Assembly: GCF_016464305.1 (NCBI RefSeq)
Contig: NZ_JAEIOJ010000001.1
Coordinates: 580,685-644,684, forward strand
Direction of reading: 5' to 3'
From: Umezawaea beigongshangensis
GTDB taxonomy: Bacteria; Actinomycetota; Actinomycetes; Mycobacteriales; Pseudonocardiaceae
Length of the DNA stretch: 64,000 nucleotides
A model generated the notes under the pieces. It saw nothing but the letters and a program-made list of their open reading frames with translations, was not told the DNA's origin and searched no databases. The position numbers and the translations under genes were made by a program. The first letter of the stretch is position 1, and every line of letters starts with the position of its first letter. Positions 16,630-24,924 of the stretch are shown here, in pieces.

Positions 16630-17916
16630 ATGGGCCTCGCCGACGACCGTGACCTCGTACCGCTGGGATCCGGCTTCGACATCGTGAAGCGCGGGTACGA
16701 CCGCGCTCAGGTGGAGGACCACCTGGAGCGGCTCGACTCGGACCTCCGGCTGCTCGCGGCCGACCGCGACGCGGCCGTGTCGCAGACCAACGACCTGGCC
16801 CGCCAGCTCGAAGCCGCGCGCTCCGAGATGACGGAGCTGCGCACGTCGGTCGACCGGCTGTCGCTGCCGCCCACGACCCTGGAGGGGCTCAGCGAGCGCC
16901 TGCAGCGGATGCTGCGCCTCGCCCAGGACGAGGCCAACGAGATCAAGGCGCGCGCCGAGGCCGAGGGCGGGCACATCCGCACGAAGGCCGAGAACGAGGC
17001 CAGCGCGCTGCGTGCCCGCTACGAGAAGCTGCTCGCCGAGCTGGACCACCGGCGCGGCGAGATGGAGGCCGAGCACCGGGGCGTGCTGGAGAAGGCGCGC
17101 AGCGAGGCCGCGGAGATCGTCGGCGCGTCCCGCACGGCGGCGGAGACCCTGGAGCGGGAGTCCGAGCAGCGGCGGACCACCGTCGAGGAGGACTTCGAGA
17201 TCGCCATGGCCGCGCGCCGGGGCGAGGCGATGCGCACGCTGGCCCAGCAGGAGGCGGCGAGCAAGGCCGAGGCCGAGCGCAGGCTGCGCGAGGCGACCGA
17301 CGAGGCGGCCCGCGTCCGCGCGCAGATCGCGCAGGAGCAGACCGCCAGCAAGGCCGAGGCCGAGCGGCTGGTCCGGGACGCGACGCAGGAGGCGTCGCGC
17401 ATCCGCACCGAGGTCACCCAGGAGCAGACCGCGAGCAGGGCCGAGGCGGAACGCCTGGTCAGGGAGGCCACCGAGGAGGCCAACCGCAGGCGGCACGACT
17501 CGATCACCGAGGCCACGGCGCGCGTGCAGGAGGCGACCGACGAGGCGCACCGCCGCGTGCGGGAGGCCACGGAGGAGTCGAACCGGCGGATCACGCAGGC
17601 CACCCAGCGCGTGGACGCGCTGCGGAACCTGCGCAACCGGCTCTCCCAGCAGCTGCACGCCGTGCGCAGCGCGTTGCAGGAGGTCACACCACTGCTCGAC
17701 CCGCTGGACCTGGAGCGCGAGTCGGCCGTCGCGGTGGCCGACGCACCCCCCGTCCAGAAGGCCGGTCCGCAGCGGTCCGAGGCCGACAGGACCGGCGCGC
17801 CCGAGCCCGTGGCGGCGACCGGGCCCACGGCCGCGGTGCCCGCCGAGCAGCAGCCGCAGCCCTCCGTCGACGGCCCCACCCAGAAGATCCAGCGCCCGCA
17901 GGCCGTCAAGCCCTGA
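16630..17916 (+). CDS. FilP/Scy-like coiled-coil cytoskeletal protein
   Basis: A 428-residue, mostly coiled-coil protein. The N-terminus ('GSGFDIVKRGYDRAQVEDHL') is the DivIVA/Wag31-type pole-targeting segment. Residues from about 25 to 360 are heptad-rich, and the tail is Pro/Gln/Ala-rich and disordered. About residues 208-290 contain three 28-29-residue repeats built on 'EQTASKAEAERLVREAT'. Streptomyces FilP and Scy, intermediate-filament-like proteins of hyphal tip growth, share this architecture and the same neighbourhood (mce, thl, meaB). The role in apical growth is inferred from that match. It is probably leaderless. Confidence 0.8.
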   Translation: MGLADDRDLVPLGSGFDIVKRGYDRAQVEDHLERLDSDLRLLAADRDAAVSQTNDLARQLEAARSEMTELRTSVDRLSLPPTTLEGLSERLQRMLRLAQDEANEIKARAEAEGGHIRTKAENEASALRARYEKLLAELDHRRGEMEAEHRGVLEKARSEAAEIVGASRTAAETLERESEQRRTTVEEDFEIAMAARRGEAMRTLAQQEAASKAEAERRLREATDEAARVRAQIAQEQTASKAEAERLVRDATQEASRIRTEVTQEQTASRAEAERLVREATEEANRRRHDSITEATARVQEATDEAHRRVREATEESNRRITQATQRVDALRNLRNRLSQQLHAVRSALQEVTPLLDPLDLERESAVAVADAPPVQKAGPQRSEADRTGAPEPVAATGPTAAVPAEQQPQPSVDGPTQKIQRPQAVKP

Positions 17917-17927
17917 CCGGCGGGCCG

Positions 17928-18632
17928 TCAGCCCGGCCAGGTCACCGGCAGCGGCACGGGCACCTCGGGGGCCACCGCCGAGACGACCGCGTCGAGCACC
18001 TCCTCGGCCCGGCCCACGAACAGGTGCCCGGCGCCCGCGAACTCCACGATCCGCGCGGTCGGCAGGTCGGCGAAGCGCTCGCGCGCCTCGTCGGGACGCA
18101 GGTGGTCGTCCAGCTCCGGCACCAGGCACACGACGGGTTTGCCCGCCCGCGCCCAGGCCGCCCGGTGCTCACCGCCGCTCCAGCGCAGCGGCGGTGAGAC
18201 GAGCACCGCGCCCCGCACCAGCGGGTCGCAGCCGTGCACCAGGGCCAGGTCGGTGCCGAAGGACCAGCCCAGCAGCCACACGTCGGGCAGGTCGTGGAAC
18301 TCGGCGAACTCCAGCGCGGCGGCCACGTCGTGCCGCTCGCCGTTCCCCCGGTCGAACGCGCCCCCGCTGCGGCCGGTGCCGCGCGTGTTGAAGCGCAGCA
18401 CCGCGAGACCGGCGAGCGCGGGCAGCCGGGCCGCGGCCTTGCGGTGCAGGTGGGAGTCCATCGTGCCGCCGTGCGTGGGCAGCGGGTGCAGGCAGATCAG
18501 CGTCGCTCGCGGCGCCCGGTCGACCGGCAGCGCCAGCTCGCCCTCCAGCACCAGTCCGTCCGCGGTCGTCAGCTCGACGGCGTCGCGCCGCGCGGGGAGC
18601 ACGGTGTTGGGTCCGATCCTGTTCGCGAGCAC
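17928..18632 (-). CDS. Alpha/beta hydrolase (KAN3/Tex30-like)
   Basis: A 234-residue alpha/beta hydrolase. The oxyanion-turn region is 'LICLHPLPTHGGTMDSHL', the nucleophile elbow G-x-S-x-G is 'LLGWSFGTDLAL', the acid is in 'PELDDHLRPDEA', and the catalytic His is in 'FAGAGHLFVG'. The GTG start at 18632 is set by a TACCAT box 6 nt upstream. The substrate is unknown. It converges on the coiled-coil gene with 11 nt between the stops. Confidence 0.8.
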   Translation of the reverse strand: MLANRIGPNTVLPARRDAVELTTADGLVLEGELALPVDRAPRATLICLHPLPTHGGTMDSHLHRKAAARLPALAGLAVLRFNTRGTGRSGGAFDRGNGERHDVAAALEFAEFHDLPDVWLLGWSFGTDLALVHGCDPLVRGAVLVSPPLRWSGGEHRAAWARAGKPVVCLVPELDDHLRPDEARERFADLPTARIVEFAGAGHLFVGRAEEVLDAVVSAVAPEVPVPLPVTWPG

Positions 18633-18638
18633 CCCGCG

Positions 18639-18644
18639 ATGGTA
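18639..18644 (-). promoter_or_regulatory. -10 box TACCAT, leaderless hydrolase gene
   Basis: TACCAT on the minus strand lies 6 nt before the GTG at 18632. Confidence 0.5.
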
Positions 18645-18835
18645 GGCACGGCGGTGTGATCGCCGAACTCGTGCTCGTGCCGCACGACCTGCTCGACGCT
18701 CACCGCGGGAGCGTGGTCGTCGTCGGCACCCGCGGCACGTGCCCGTGCGGGCCGGGCCGGGACGTGCCCCCCGCCGGTGGTCCACCGGGTCCGCACGACG
18801 CCCAACTGCTCGACGCTCAGCGGCCACCGCCGAGG

Positions 18836-19144
18836 TCAGAAGCGCCTGCGGGTCGGGCGGCGGTTGCCCCGCGCGTTCCAGCAGCCCTGGTGCCAGTGGC
18901 GGCGGTCCTCCACCGAGCCGTGCTCCGCCGCCGGCCAGGCCACCACGTGCGGCGTGCCGGGCCTGATCTCGTGGTCGCAGCCGGGACAGCGGTAGGACTT
19001 GGTGGTCTGCGCGCCGGGCACGGTGCGCACCGTCCACTCGCCGTCGGGGGCGGACTCGGTGCGGGCCCAGCCCGCGCCGCCCCCGAGGGAACGCGGCTCG
19101 TCAGAACCCGGCGCGGGACGTCGGGGATGGTTGCGGCGCGGCAC
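18836..19144 (-). CDS. Small zinc-ribbon-like protein
   Basis: A 102-residue basic protein. Its core 'TYRCPGCDHEI'-like stretch (here 'SYRCPGCDHEIRPGTPHVV') and the later 'RRHWHQGCWN' give a CxxC...HxHxxC set likely to bind zinc. Homologues I recall in Streptomyces are annotated only as hypothetical or 'ATP/GTP-binding' and also sit near an alpha/beta hydrolase. GTG 19144 is chosen because the conserved 'PRRNHPRR' follows it; the ORF is open to 19207. It is divergent from the membrane protein at 19195, with only 50 nt between. Confidence 0.65.
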   Translation of the reverse strand: MPRRNHPRRPAPGSDEPRSLGGGAGWARTESAPDGEWTVRTVPGAQTTKSYRCPGCDHEIRPGTPHVVAWPAAEHGSVEDRRHWHQGCWNARGNRRPTRRRF

Positions 19145-19182
19145 GGGGGACCACAGTATCCGGAGTGCGCGCCCGCATCCCC

Positions 19183-19188
19183 TACGGT
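19183..19188 (+). promoter_or_regulatory. -10 box TACGGT, leaderless membrane-protein gene
   Basis: TACGGT lies 6 nt before the ATG at 19195. Confidence 0.5.
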
Positions 19189-19194
19189 CGTGGG

Positions 19195-19584
19195 ATGAGC
19201 AGTTCATCGGCGGACGTCCGAACGCGCGCGCGGATCGCCGTGACGCTGGTGCTGATCGCCGAGGTGCTGGCCATGGTCCTGCCCGCCGTCGACGGCACGT
19301 TCCCCGACCTCGGCGGGGAGACCGGGCGCGGCAACGCGCTGCGCTGGGAGCGCGAGGGCGTCGTGGTGGCCTCCAGCTCGGTGCTGCTGGTCGTCACGGC
19401 CGCGACGCTGCTGCCGCTGTGGCTGCGGCCGCGGTCGTCGAGCTGGCTGTTCCTGTTCGTCGGCACGCACGCGGCGGTGGTGGGACTCGGCTGGGCGCAC
19501 CGGCTGCCGGTGCTGGCGGGCGTCGCCGCGGTGTCCGCCGTCCTGGTGACCACCCTGCACCTGATCGCGGTCGACCGGGGATGA
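19195..19584 (+). CDS. Four-span membrane protein, unknown function
   Basis: A 129-residue protein with four hydrophobic segments (about 12-32, 58-78, 82-100 and 103-124) and a short charged loop with an acidic-glycine stretch between spans 1 and 2. It has no recognised domain. ATG 19195 follows a TACGGT box at leaderless spacing. It is followed after 7 nt by the FmdB-like gene, so the two probably form an operon. Confidence 0.6.
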   Translation: MSSSSADVRTRARIAVTLVLIAEVLAMVLPAVDGTFPDLGGETGRGNALRWEREGVVVASSSVLLVVTAATLLPLWLRPRSSSWLFLFVGTHAAVVGLGWAHRLPVLAGVAAVSAVLVTTLHLIAVDRG

Positions 19585-19591
19585 TGGGCGG

Positions 19592-19801
19592 GTGCCCACC
19601 TACGAGTACCGCTGCCGGTCCTGCGGGTCGACCTTCGACGTCAACCGGCCCATGAGCGCGTCGTCCGACCCCGCGCAGTGCCCCGAGGGCCACGACGACA
19701 CGGTGAAGCTGCTGTCGATGGCCGGACTGGGCGGCAGCGGGAGCGCCGGAGCCCCCGCCGGTGGTGGCGGAGGCTGCTGCGGCGGAGGCTGCTGCGGTTA
19801 G
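19592..19801 (+). CDS. FmdB-family zinc-ribbon protein
   Basis: A 69-residue protein starting 'PTYEYRCRSCGSTFDV', the FmdB/CxxC regulatory-protein signature. The first knuckle CRSCG is intact. The second is 'CPEGH', and the C-terminus is a Gly/Cys tail (GGGGGCCGGGCCG) likely to bind metal. FmdB proteins are small putative regulators of uncertain function. The GTG start lies 7 nt after the upstream membrane-protein gene. Its TAG overlaps the TAA of the converging lipoprotein gene. Confidence 0.8.
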   Translation: MPTYEYRCRSCGSTFDVNRPMSASSDPAQCPEGHDDTVKLLSMAGLGGSGSAGAPAGGGGGCCGGGCCG

Positions 19802-20394
19802 GCCGGTTCCTTCGACAGGAGGACCTCGGCGGCCTTGCGGCCCTGCTCGCAGATGCCGCCGTACTTGTTCGAGCCGTCGATGGCGATGATGCCCAGCCCG
19901 CCGCCCGCGTACTCCAGGACGAGCACGCAGGAGGGCTGCACGTCCGGGTCCTCGCTGCGGTCGAGGTAGAAGACGGTGCGGCCGCCCACGTCGTAGGTGG
20001 CCGTCTGCTCGTCCAGGGTCAGCGCCTTGCCCTCGCGGAAGCGCAGCGAGATGCCGACCTCCTGCACCGCGCTCTCCTTGAGCTGGGTCTGCCAGCTGCA
20101 CGACTGCTCGTACTCGGTGTCGTACCCCGTCTTCGTGGGCGGCGCGGACTTGTCCGCCACCTCGTAGGGCAGGTCCTTCCAGGACAGCAGCTCGCACAGG
20201 TCGAACGACGCCGGTTCCGGCGCGCTGGAGGAGTTCGGCGTCGACCTGCTGGTCGACGGCGCGGGGGTGTCGGTCTCGAAGGGCGGCACCACGTCGCCGG
20301 GAATCCCGGCCACGGGCGTGCCCTGGATCGAGTACGCGCACCCGGACGAGAGGCAGAGGACCGCCACCACCAGTGAGATCACCGCACGCCGCAT
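19798..20394 (-). CDS. DUF3558 family lipoprotein
   Basis: A 198-residue secreted lipoprotein. The signal sequence ends in the lipobox LSSGC (Cys at about residue 19), followed by a Pro/Ser/Thr-rich linker to about residue 62 and a DUF3558 domain ('FDLCELLSWKDLP', 'QSCSWQT', 'GICEQGRKAAEVLL') whose paired cysteines are typical. DUF3558 lipoproteins are abundant in Pseudonocardiales; their function is unknown. No clear ribosome-binding site precedes the ATG. Confidence 0.85.
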   Translation of the reverse strand: MRRAVISLVVAVLCLSSGCAYSIQGTPVAGIPGDVVPPFETDTPAPSTSRSTPNSSSAPEPASFDLCELLSWKDLPYEVADKSAPPTKTGYDTEYEQSCSWQTQLKESAVQEVGISLRFREGKALTLDEQTATYDVGGRTVFYLDRSEDPDVQPSCVLVLEYAGGGLGIIAIDGSNKYGGICEQGRKAAEVLLSKEPA

Positions 20395-20444
20395 GGCACC
20401 AGCTTCGCAAACGCCGGTGCCACGCGTGACGGCGGGGAGCGCGA

Positions 20445-22220
20445 TCAGGTGTGGTCCCGGAAACCCTTGCCGGTCTTGCGGCCCAGGCGGCCCGCCGTGA
20501 CCAGGTGCTCCAGCAGGGGCGCGGGGGCGAAACCGGCCTCGCGGAACTCCCGGTAGAGCGTGCGCTCGATGGCCAGCGACACGTCCAGCCCCACGACGTC
20601 GAGCAGCTCGAACGGGCCCATCGGCAGGCCGCAGCCGATCTTCATGGCGGTGTCGATGTCGTCGGCCTCCGCGTAGTGGGCCTCCAGCATCTTCACCGCG
20701 TCGTTGAGGTACGGGAACAGCAGCGCGTTCACGACGAACCCGGCGCGGTCGCCGCAGTGCACCGGCCGCTTGCCCAGGTCGAGGCAGACCTGCCGGGCGG
20801 TGGCGACGACGACCGGGTCCGTGGTGATGGTCCCGACGACCTCGACCAGCTTCATGACCTGCGCGGGGTTGAAGAAGTGCAGGCCCACGACGTCGGCCGG
20901 CCGCGAGGTCGCGGCGGCGCACTCCACGACCGGCAGGGACGAGGTGGTGGTCGCGAGGACGGCGCCGGGCTTGCAGACCTCGTCCAGCGCCGCGAACACG
21001 GCCCTCTTGACCGCCAGGTCCTCGGCGACCGCCTCGACCACGAGGTCGCAGTCGGCCAGCTCCTCGAAGTCCACCGCGAGCGCGATGCGCGCGAGCACGG
21101 CGTCGCGGTCGACCCCGGCCAGCCTGCCGCGGCTCACGGCGCGGTCGAGGGACGCGCGGAGGCGGCCCTGGGCCGCCTCCGCCCGGTCGAGGGCGCGGGC
21201 GCGCAGCACCACGTCGTAACCGCTCCTGGCGAACACCTCGGTGATGCCGGTGGCCATCGTCCCGGTGCCGATCACCCCGACGCGCCGCACCCGGCGGACC
21301 GCCGCGGCGTCCCGCGTCGCGGCGGGCGTCCGCGCGTCGGGCACGACGGTGTGCGAGTGGGGCGCGTCGTAGGTGTAGAAGCCGCGCCCGGTCTTGCGGC
21401 CCAGCAGGCCCGCCGTGATCATCTGCTTGAGCAGCGGAGCCGGGGCGTGCAGCCGGTCGCGGGACTGGTGGTACATCGTGTCGAGGATCTCGTGGGCGGT
21501 GTCCAGGCCGATGAGGTCCAGCAGGGCCAGCGGGCCCATCGGGTAGCCGCAGCCGTGCCGCATGGCCGCGTCGAGGTCCTCGCGGGTCGCGTAGCGGGAC
21601 TCGAACATCCGCACGGCGTGGTTGAGGTAGCCGAACAGCAGCGCGTTGGCGATGAACCCGGCGCGGTCGCCGATCACGACGGGCGTCTTGCCGATGCGCT
21701 CGGCGAACGCCACGACGTCGGTGACCACCTCGGGCTCGGTGACGACGGTCCGCACCACCTCGACGAGCTTCTGCACCGGCGCGGGGTTGAAGAAGTGCAG
21801 GCCGACGACCTTGCCCGGCCGGCTGGTGTGCACGCCGATCTCGGTGATGGACAGCGACGAGGTGTTGGACGCGAGGACGGTGCCGGGACCGACGACGCGG
21901 TCGATCTCCGCGAACACCTCGGCCTTCAGCTCGACGCGCTCGGGCACGGCCTCGATCACCAGGTCGCACCCGGCGAGGTCGGCGAACGACGTGGTGAGGG
22001 TGATCCGCTCGAACAGCTCCGCGCGGGCGGCGCCGTCGAGCTTGCTGCGGGCGACGGCGCGGTCCGTGGAGCGCTCCAGGTGCTCGCGGGCACGGCTCAG
22101 CGCGTCGGAGTCCACGTCCACCGCCACCACGGGAAGGCCCTCGCGCGCCAGCACCTCCACGATCCCGGCCCCCATGGTGCCGAGCCCGACCACGCCGACC
22201 GTGCCGAACGAGTGCGCCAC
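20445..22220 (-). CDS. 3-hydroxyacyl-CoA dehydrogenase, tandem double module
   Basis: A 591-residue protein made of two complete 3-hydroxyacyl-CoA dehydrogenase units. Unit 1 (about 1-290) starts with the NAD motif 'VGVVGLGTMGAGI' and unit 2 (about 305-591) with 'VGVIGTGTMATGI'. Each has the catalytic 'GLHFFNPA' His and an 'NALLF' helix, plus a '(L/R)GRKTG(R/K)GF' C-terminus. It should oxidise or reduce 3-hydroxybutyryl-CoA, the step between the thiolase and Ccr. GTG 22220 has GGGAGG at 7-nt spacing, and a TAC-N6-GTA operator lies 25 nt upstream. Internal duplication is known in some actinobacterial members. Confidence 0.9.
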   Translation of the reverse strand: MAHSFGTVGVVGLGTMGAGIVEVLAREGLPVVAVDVDSDALSRAREHLERSTDRAVARSKLDGAARAELFERITLTTSFADLAGCDLVIEAVPERVELKAEVFAEIDRVVGPGTVLASNTSSLSITEIGVHTSRPGKVVGLHFFNPAPVQKLVEVVRTVVTEPEVVTDVVAFAERIGKTPVVIGDRAGFIANALLFGYLNHAVRMFESRYATREDLDAAMRHGCGYPMGPLALLDLIGLDTAHEILDTMYHQSRDRLHAPAPLLKQMITAGLLGRKTGRGFYTYDAPHSHTVVPDARTPAATRDAAAVRRVRRVGVIGTGTMATGITEVFARSGYDVVLRARALDRAEAAQGRLRASLDRAVSRGRLAGVDRDAVLARIALAVDFEELADCDLVVEAVAEDLAVKRAVFAALDEVCKPGAVLATTTSSLPVVECAAATSRPADVVGLHFFNPAQVMKLVEVVGTITTDPVVVATARQVCLDLGKRPVHCGDRAGFVVNALLFPYLNDAVKMLEAHYAEADDIDTAMKIGCGLPMGPFELLDVVGLDVSLAIERTLYREFREAGFAPAPLLEHLVTAGRLGRKTGKGFRDHT

Positions 22221-22245
22221 TGCACTACCTCCCACGTCACCGGGT

Positions 22246-22261
22246 GCTACCAGCGGGTAAC
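22246..22261. promoter_or_regulatory. TAC-N6-GTA operator upstream of the hydroxyacyl-CoA dehydrogenase
   Basis: GCTACCAGCGGGTAAC lies 25 nt before the start codon and matches the other five sites of the window. Confidence 0.55.
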
Positions 22262-22351
22262 TTGTGGCGACTATCCCACGAACCCGGCGTGGCGAGCCCG
22301 TGAGCTGCACCATCGGGATCGAGCAAGGGATCGGTCCAGCGACCGGACGGC

Positions 22352-23059
22352 CTACTCCTCGAAGTTGCGCTCCGCCAGCCCCCGCACGCGCCTGATCGCC
22401 TCCTCCGCCTGCGGCCCGCTCGCGGTCACGGCGACCCGCGCGCCCCTCCCGGCACCGAGTCCCATCAGGGCCAGCACGCTCGCCGCGTCGGCCTGGTGGC
22501 CGCCGTACCGGACGACCACGCGCGCGTCCAGCTCCGCCACCGTGCGGGCGAGCAGCGCGGCGGGACGCGCGTGCAGCCCCACCTCGTTGGTCAGCAGGAC
22601 CTCCGCGCTGGTCGGACCGCCCGCGACGGCGGGCTGCTCGCGCGGCGGTTCGGCGGGAACGGCGGTGGGCCCCGCCGCGGCGGCCGACCGGGCGGCCTCG
22701 GCGACCGTCGCCAGGCCCGCGCCGCTCTGAGCGGCGACGGCCGCGGCGACCGCGCCCTCCACCAGCGGCGCGTCGACCACGAGCACGGCGTCCGGGTCCG
22801 CCGCGGTCTCGGCCGCCAGCTCCGCGGCCATCCCGGCGCTGCCCAGGTCGTAGAGGACGGCGGCTCCGGCGCCCGAGTCCGCCGCGCTCAGGGCGCGCGA
22901 CACGGCGTCGGGGTCGGTGCCGATGCCTCCGTCTGCCGTGCCGCCCACCGGCAGCACGGCGACCTGCGGAGCCATCTGCGCGGCGACCTCGACGACACCG
23001 GCGGCGAGCTGACGGCTGTGCGACACGACGACGAGGCCGACCCTCGCGGAGGCGGTCAC
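22352..23059 (-). CDS. dhaM: Dihydroxyacetone kinase phosphotransfer subunit DhaM (EIIA-HPr)
   Basis: A 235-residue phosphoryl donor for DhaL. The N-terminal mannose-type EIIA domain carries the phospho-His in 'LVVVSHSRQLAAGV' (about residue 14). An Ala/Pro-rich linker leads to a C-terminal HPr domain with its phospho-His in 'NEVGLHARPAALLA'. The EI-like third domain of the E. coli protein is absent, so a general EI must act in trans. The GTG start overlaps the dhaL stop (GTGA). Confidence 0.88.
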   Translation of the reverse strand: MTASARVGLVVVSHSRQLAAGVVEVAAQMAPQVAVLPVGGTADGGIGTDPDAVSRALSAADSGAGAAVLYDLGSAGMAAELAAETAADPDAVLVVDAPLVEGAVAAAVAAQSGAGLATVAEAARSAAAAGPTAVPAEPPREQPAVAGGPTSAEVLLTNEVGLHARPAALLARTVAELDARVVVRYGGHQADAASVLALMGLGAGRGARVAVTASGPQAEEAIRRVRGLAERNFEE

Positions 23060-23697
23060 CCGGCGCTCCCCGCCGCGTGGTCGGCGAACGCCCGCAGCAG
23101 CAGCGACGCCGACCGGGCACCGGGGTCGAGGTGCCCCGCGCTGCGCTCGCCGAGGTAGGACGCCCTGCCCTTGCGGGCGACCAGCGGCACCGTCGACTCG
23201 GCGCCCTCCGCGGCGGCGTCGGCGGCGGCCCGCAGCACCCCGGCGACGTCGGCGCCGCCACCCGCGGCCGACTCGGCCGCGGCGACGGCCGGTGCCAGCG
23301 CGTCCACCACCGTCTTGTCCCCGAGCTGGGCCCCGCCCCGCGCCACGACGCCGTCCAGCGCGGCGCGCAGCGCCGCGGCGACCGTCGCGGCGTCCAGCTC
23401 CTCCGCGGCGCCGACGGCGCGCGCCGCGCGCAGGAACCCCGTGCCGTAGAGCGGACCGGCGGCGCCGCCGACCGTGGAGATCAGCGTCTTCGCCACCACC
23501 TCGAGCACGCCGCCGGGCGACGACGGCACGCCGGCGTCCAGCGCGGCCACCACGGCGGCGAACCCGCGCCCGAGGTTCTCGCCGTGGTCGGCGTCGCCGA
23601 TCGGCCGGTCGAGGTTCACCAGCTCGTCGCGGTGCCGCCGCACGACCCCGGCCGCCGCCCGCACCGCGTCGGCCACGTCCTTCTCCGCGCACCCCAC
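23056..23697 (-). CDS. dhaL: Dihydroxyacetone kinase ADP-binding subunit DhaL
   Basis: A 213-residue all-helical DhaL. The Mg-ADP-binding aspartates are in 'RPIGDADHGENLGRGF' (about residues 31-46), and 'SPGGVLEVVAKTLISTVGGA' and 'GDKTVVDAL' are the expected family blocks. It passes phosphate from DhaM to DhaK-bound dihydroxyacetone. It lies 1 nt after dhaK and overlaps dhaM by 4 nt, so the three are one operon. Confidence 0.9.
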   Translation of the reverse strand: MGCAEKDVADAVRAAAGVVRRHRDELVNLDRPIGDADHGENLGRGFAAVVAALDAGVPSSPGGVLEVVAKTLISTVGGAAGPLYGTGFLRAARAVGAAEELDAATVAAALRAALDGVVARGGAQLGDKTVVDALAPAVAAAESAAGGGADVAGVLRAAADAAAEGAESTVPLVARKGRASYLGERSAGHLDPGARSASLLLRAFADHAAGSAG

Positions 23698-23698
23698 G

Positions 23699-24700
23699 TC
23701 AGATCCCCCACCGCAGCGCCGCCGTGCTGACCGGCGCGTCCCACAGCTCCACCAGCTCGTCGTCGAGCTTCAGCAGCGTCAGGCTCATGCCCTGCATCTC
23801 CAGACTCGTGACGTACGGACCGACCAGCCGCCGCTCCACGCGCACCCCGCGCTCGGCGAGCAACCGCTCGGCGACGCCGTGCGCGACGTACAGCTCGATC
23901 AGCGGCGTGCCGCCCGTGGAGTTGGTGAACAGCAGCACCCGGTCGCCCTCCCCGAGGGGCATGTCCTCCAGGATCGGGTCGAGCAGGTGGCGCACGGCGT
24001 CGTCGGCCGTGCCCACCGGCACCCGCCGACGCCCCGGCTCGCCGTGGATGCCGATGCCGACCTCCATCTCGTCCTCGCCGAGGGCGAAGGTCGGCTCGCC
24101 GACGTGGGGCACCGTGCAGGAGGTGAGCGCGAGCCCCATGGAGCGCACCCGGTCGAGCACCCGGTGGGCGAGCTCCTCGCAGGTCTCCAGGCTCGCGCCG
24201 CGCTCGGCGGCCGCGCCGACGATCTTCTCCAGCAGCACGGTGCCGCCCACACCGCGGCGACCGGCCGTGTGGAGGGAGTCCCGCACCGCCACGTCGTCGC
24301 CGATCACCACCGTGCGCACCTCGACGCCGTCCGCGGCGGCCAGCTCCGCCGCCGTCTCGAAGTTGAGCACGTCGCCGGTGTAGTTCTTCACGATCAGCAG
24401 GGTGCCGACGCCGCCGTCGGTCAGCGACACGGCGGCGGCCACCTGGTCGGGCGTGGGCGAGGTGAACACCGCGCCGGGGCAGGCGGCGTCGAGCATCCCG
24501 TGACCGACGAACCCGCCGTGCAGCGGCTCGTGGCCGGAGCCGCCGCCGGAGACGATCGCCACCTTGCGGGGCACGGGGGCCTCGGCGCGCACGATCACGG
24601 CCGGGTCCTCCCGCACCCGCAGGAGGTCCGGGTGCGCGAGCGCCATCCCCCGCAGGGCGTCGAGCACCACGGTCCCCGGATCGTTGATGATCTTCTTCAT
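23699..24700 (-). CDS. dhaK: Dihydroxyacetone kinase substrate-binding subunit DhaK
   Basis: A 333-residue DhaK, the family's normal length. 'SGGGSGHEPLHGGFVG' (about residues 51-66) binds substrate phosphate, and the His that forms the hemiaminal with dihydroxyacetone is in 'GIGIHGEPGRRR'. GGAGG precedes the ATG at 24700 by 4 nt. It is the first gene of dhaKLM. A separate promoter is likely because 224 nt without genes (24701-24924) separate it from the upstream aldehyde dehydrogenase; I see no clear operator in that gap. Confidence 0.93.
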   Translation of the reverse strand: MKKIINDPGTVVLDALRGMALAHPDLLRVREDPAVIVRAEAPVPRKVAIVSGGGSGHEPLHGGFVGHGMLDAACPGAVFTSPTPDQVAAAVSLTDGGVGTLLIVKNYTGDVLNFETAAELAAADGVEVRTVVIGDDVAVRDSLHTAGRRGVGGTVLLEKIVGAAAERGASLETCEELAHRVLDRVRSMGLALTSCTVPHVGEPTFALGEDEMEVGIGIHGEPGRRRVPVGTADDAVRHLLDPILEDMPLGEGDRVLLFTNSTGGTPLIELYVAHGVAERLLAERGVRVERRLVGPYVTSLEMQGMSLTLLKLDDELVELWDAPVSTAALRWGI

Positions 24701-24924
24701 CGGGCCTCCGATCGTCGCTGATCGGGTTCTTCCTACTCCTCCGGCCCGACGGCGGGAACGGCACGAGCACCCGACGTCGTCACCGGTCGCACGACCGGGT
24801 CGGGTTCCACGGCGCGACGACGCGACAGCGGTGACCCTCCGCAGCAGAACACCGGGAAGGAGCACCGCGCCGGGCACCGAATCACTCCGCGGTGGACGGC
24901 ACCTCGCTCGATCGGGCCAAGTCC

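Noticed and set aside
18656-19198. 180-codon rightward ORF between the hydrolase and the membrane protein
   Set aside because: It overlaps the zinc-ribbon gene on the other strand and its second half is Ala/Arg/Pro low-complexity. The first 60 codons cannot be excluded as a small gene but have no support.
24701-24924. Regulatory RNA or operator before dhaK
   Set aside because: Short GC palindromes are present but none stands out; nothing beyond the dhaK ribosome-binding site can be supported.
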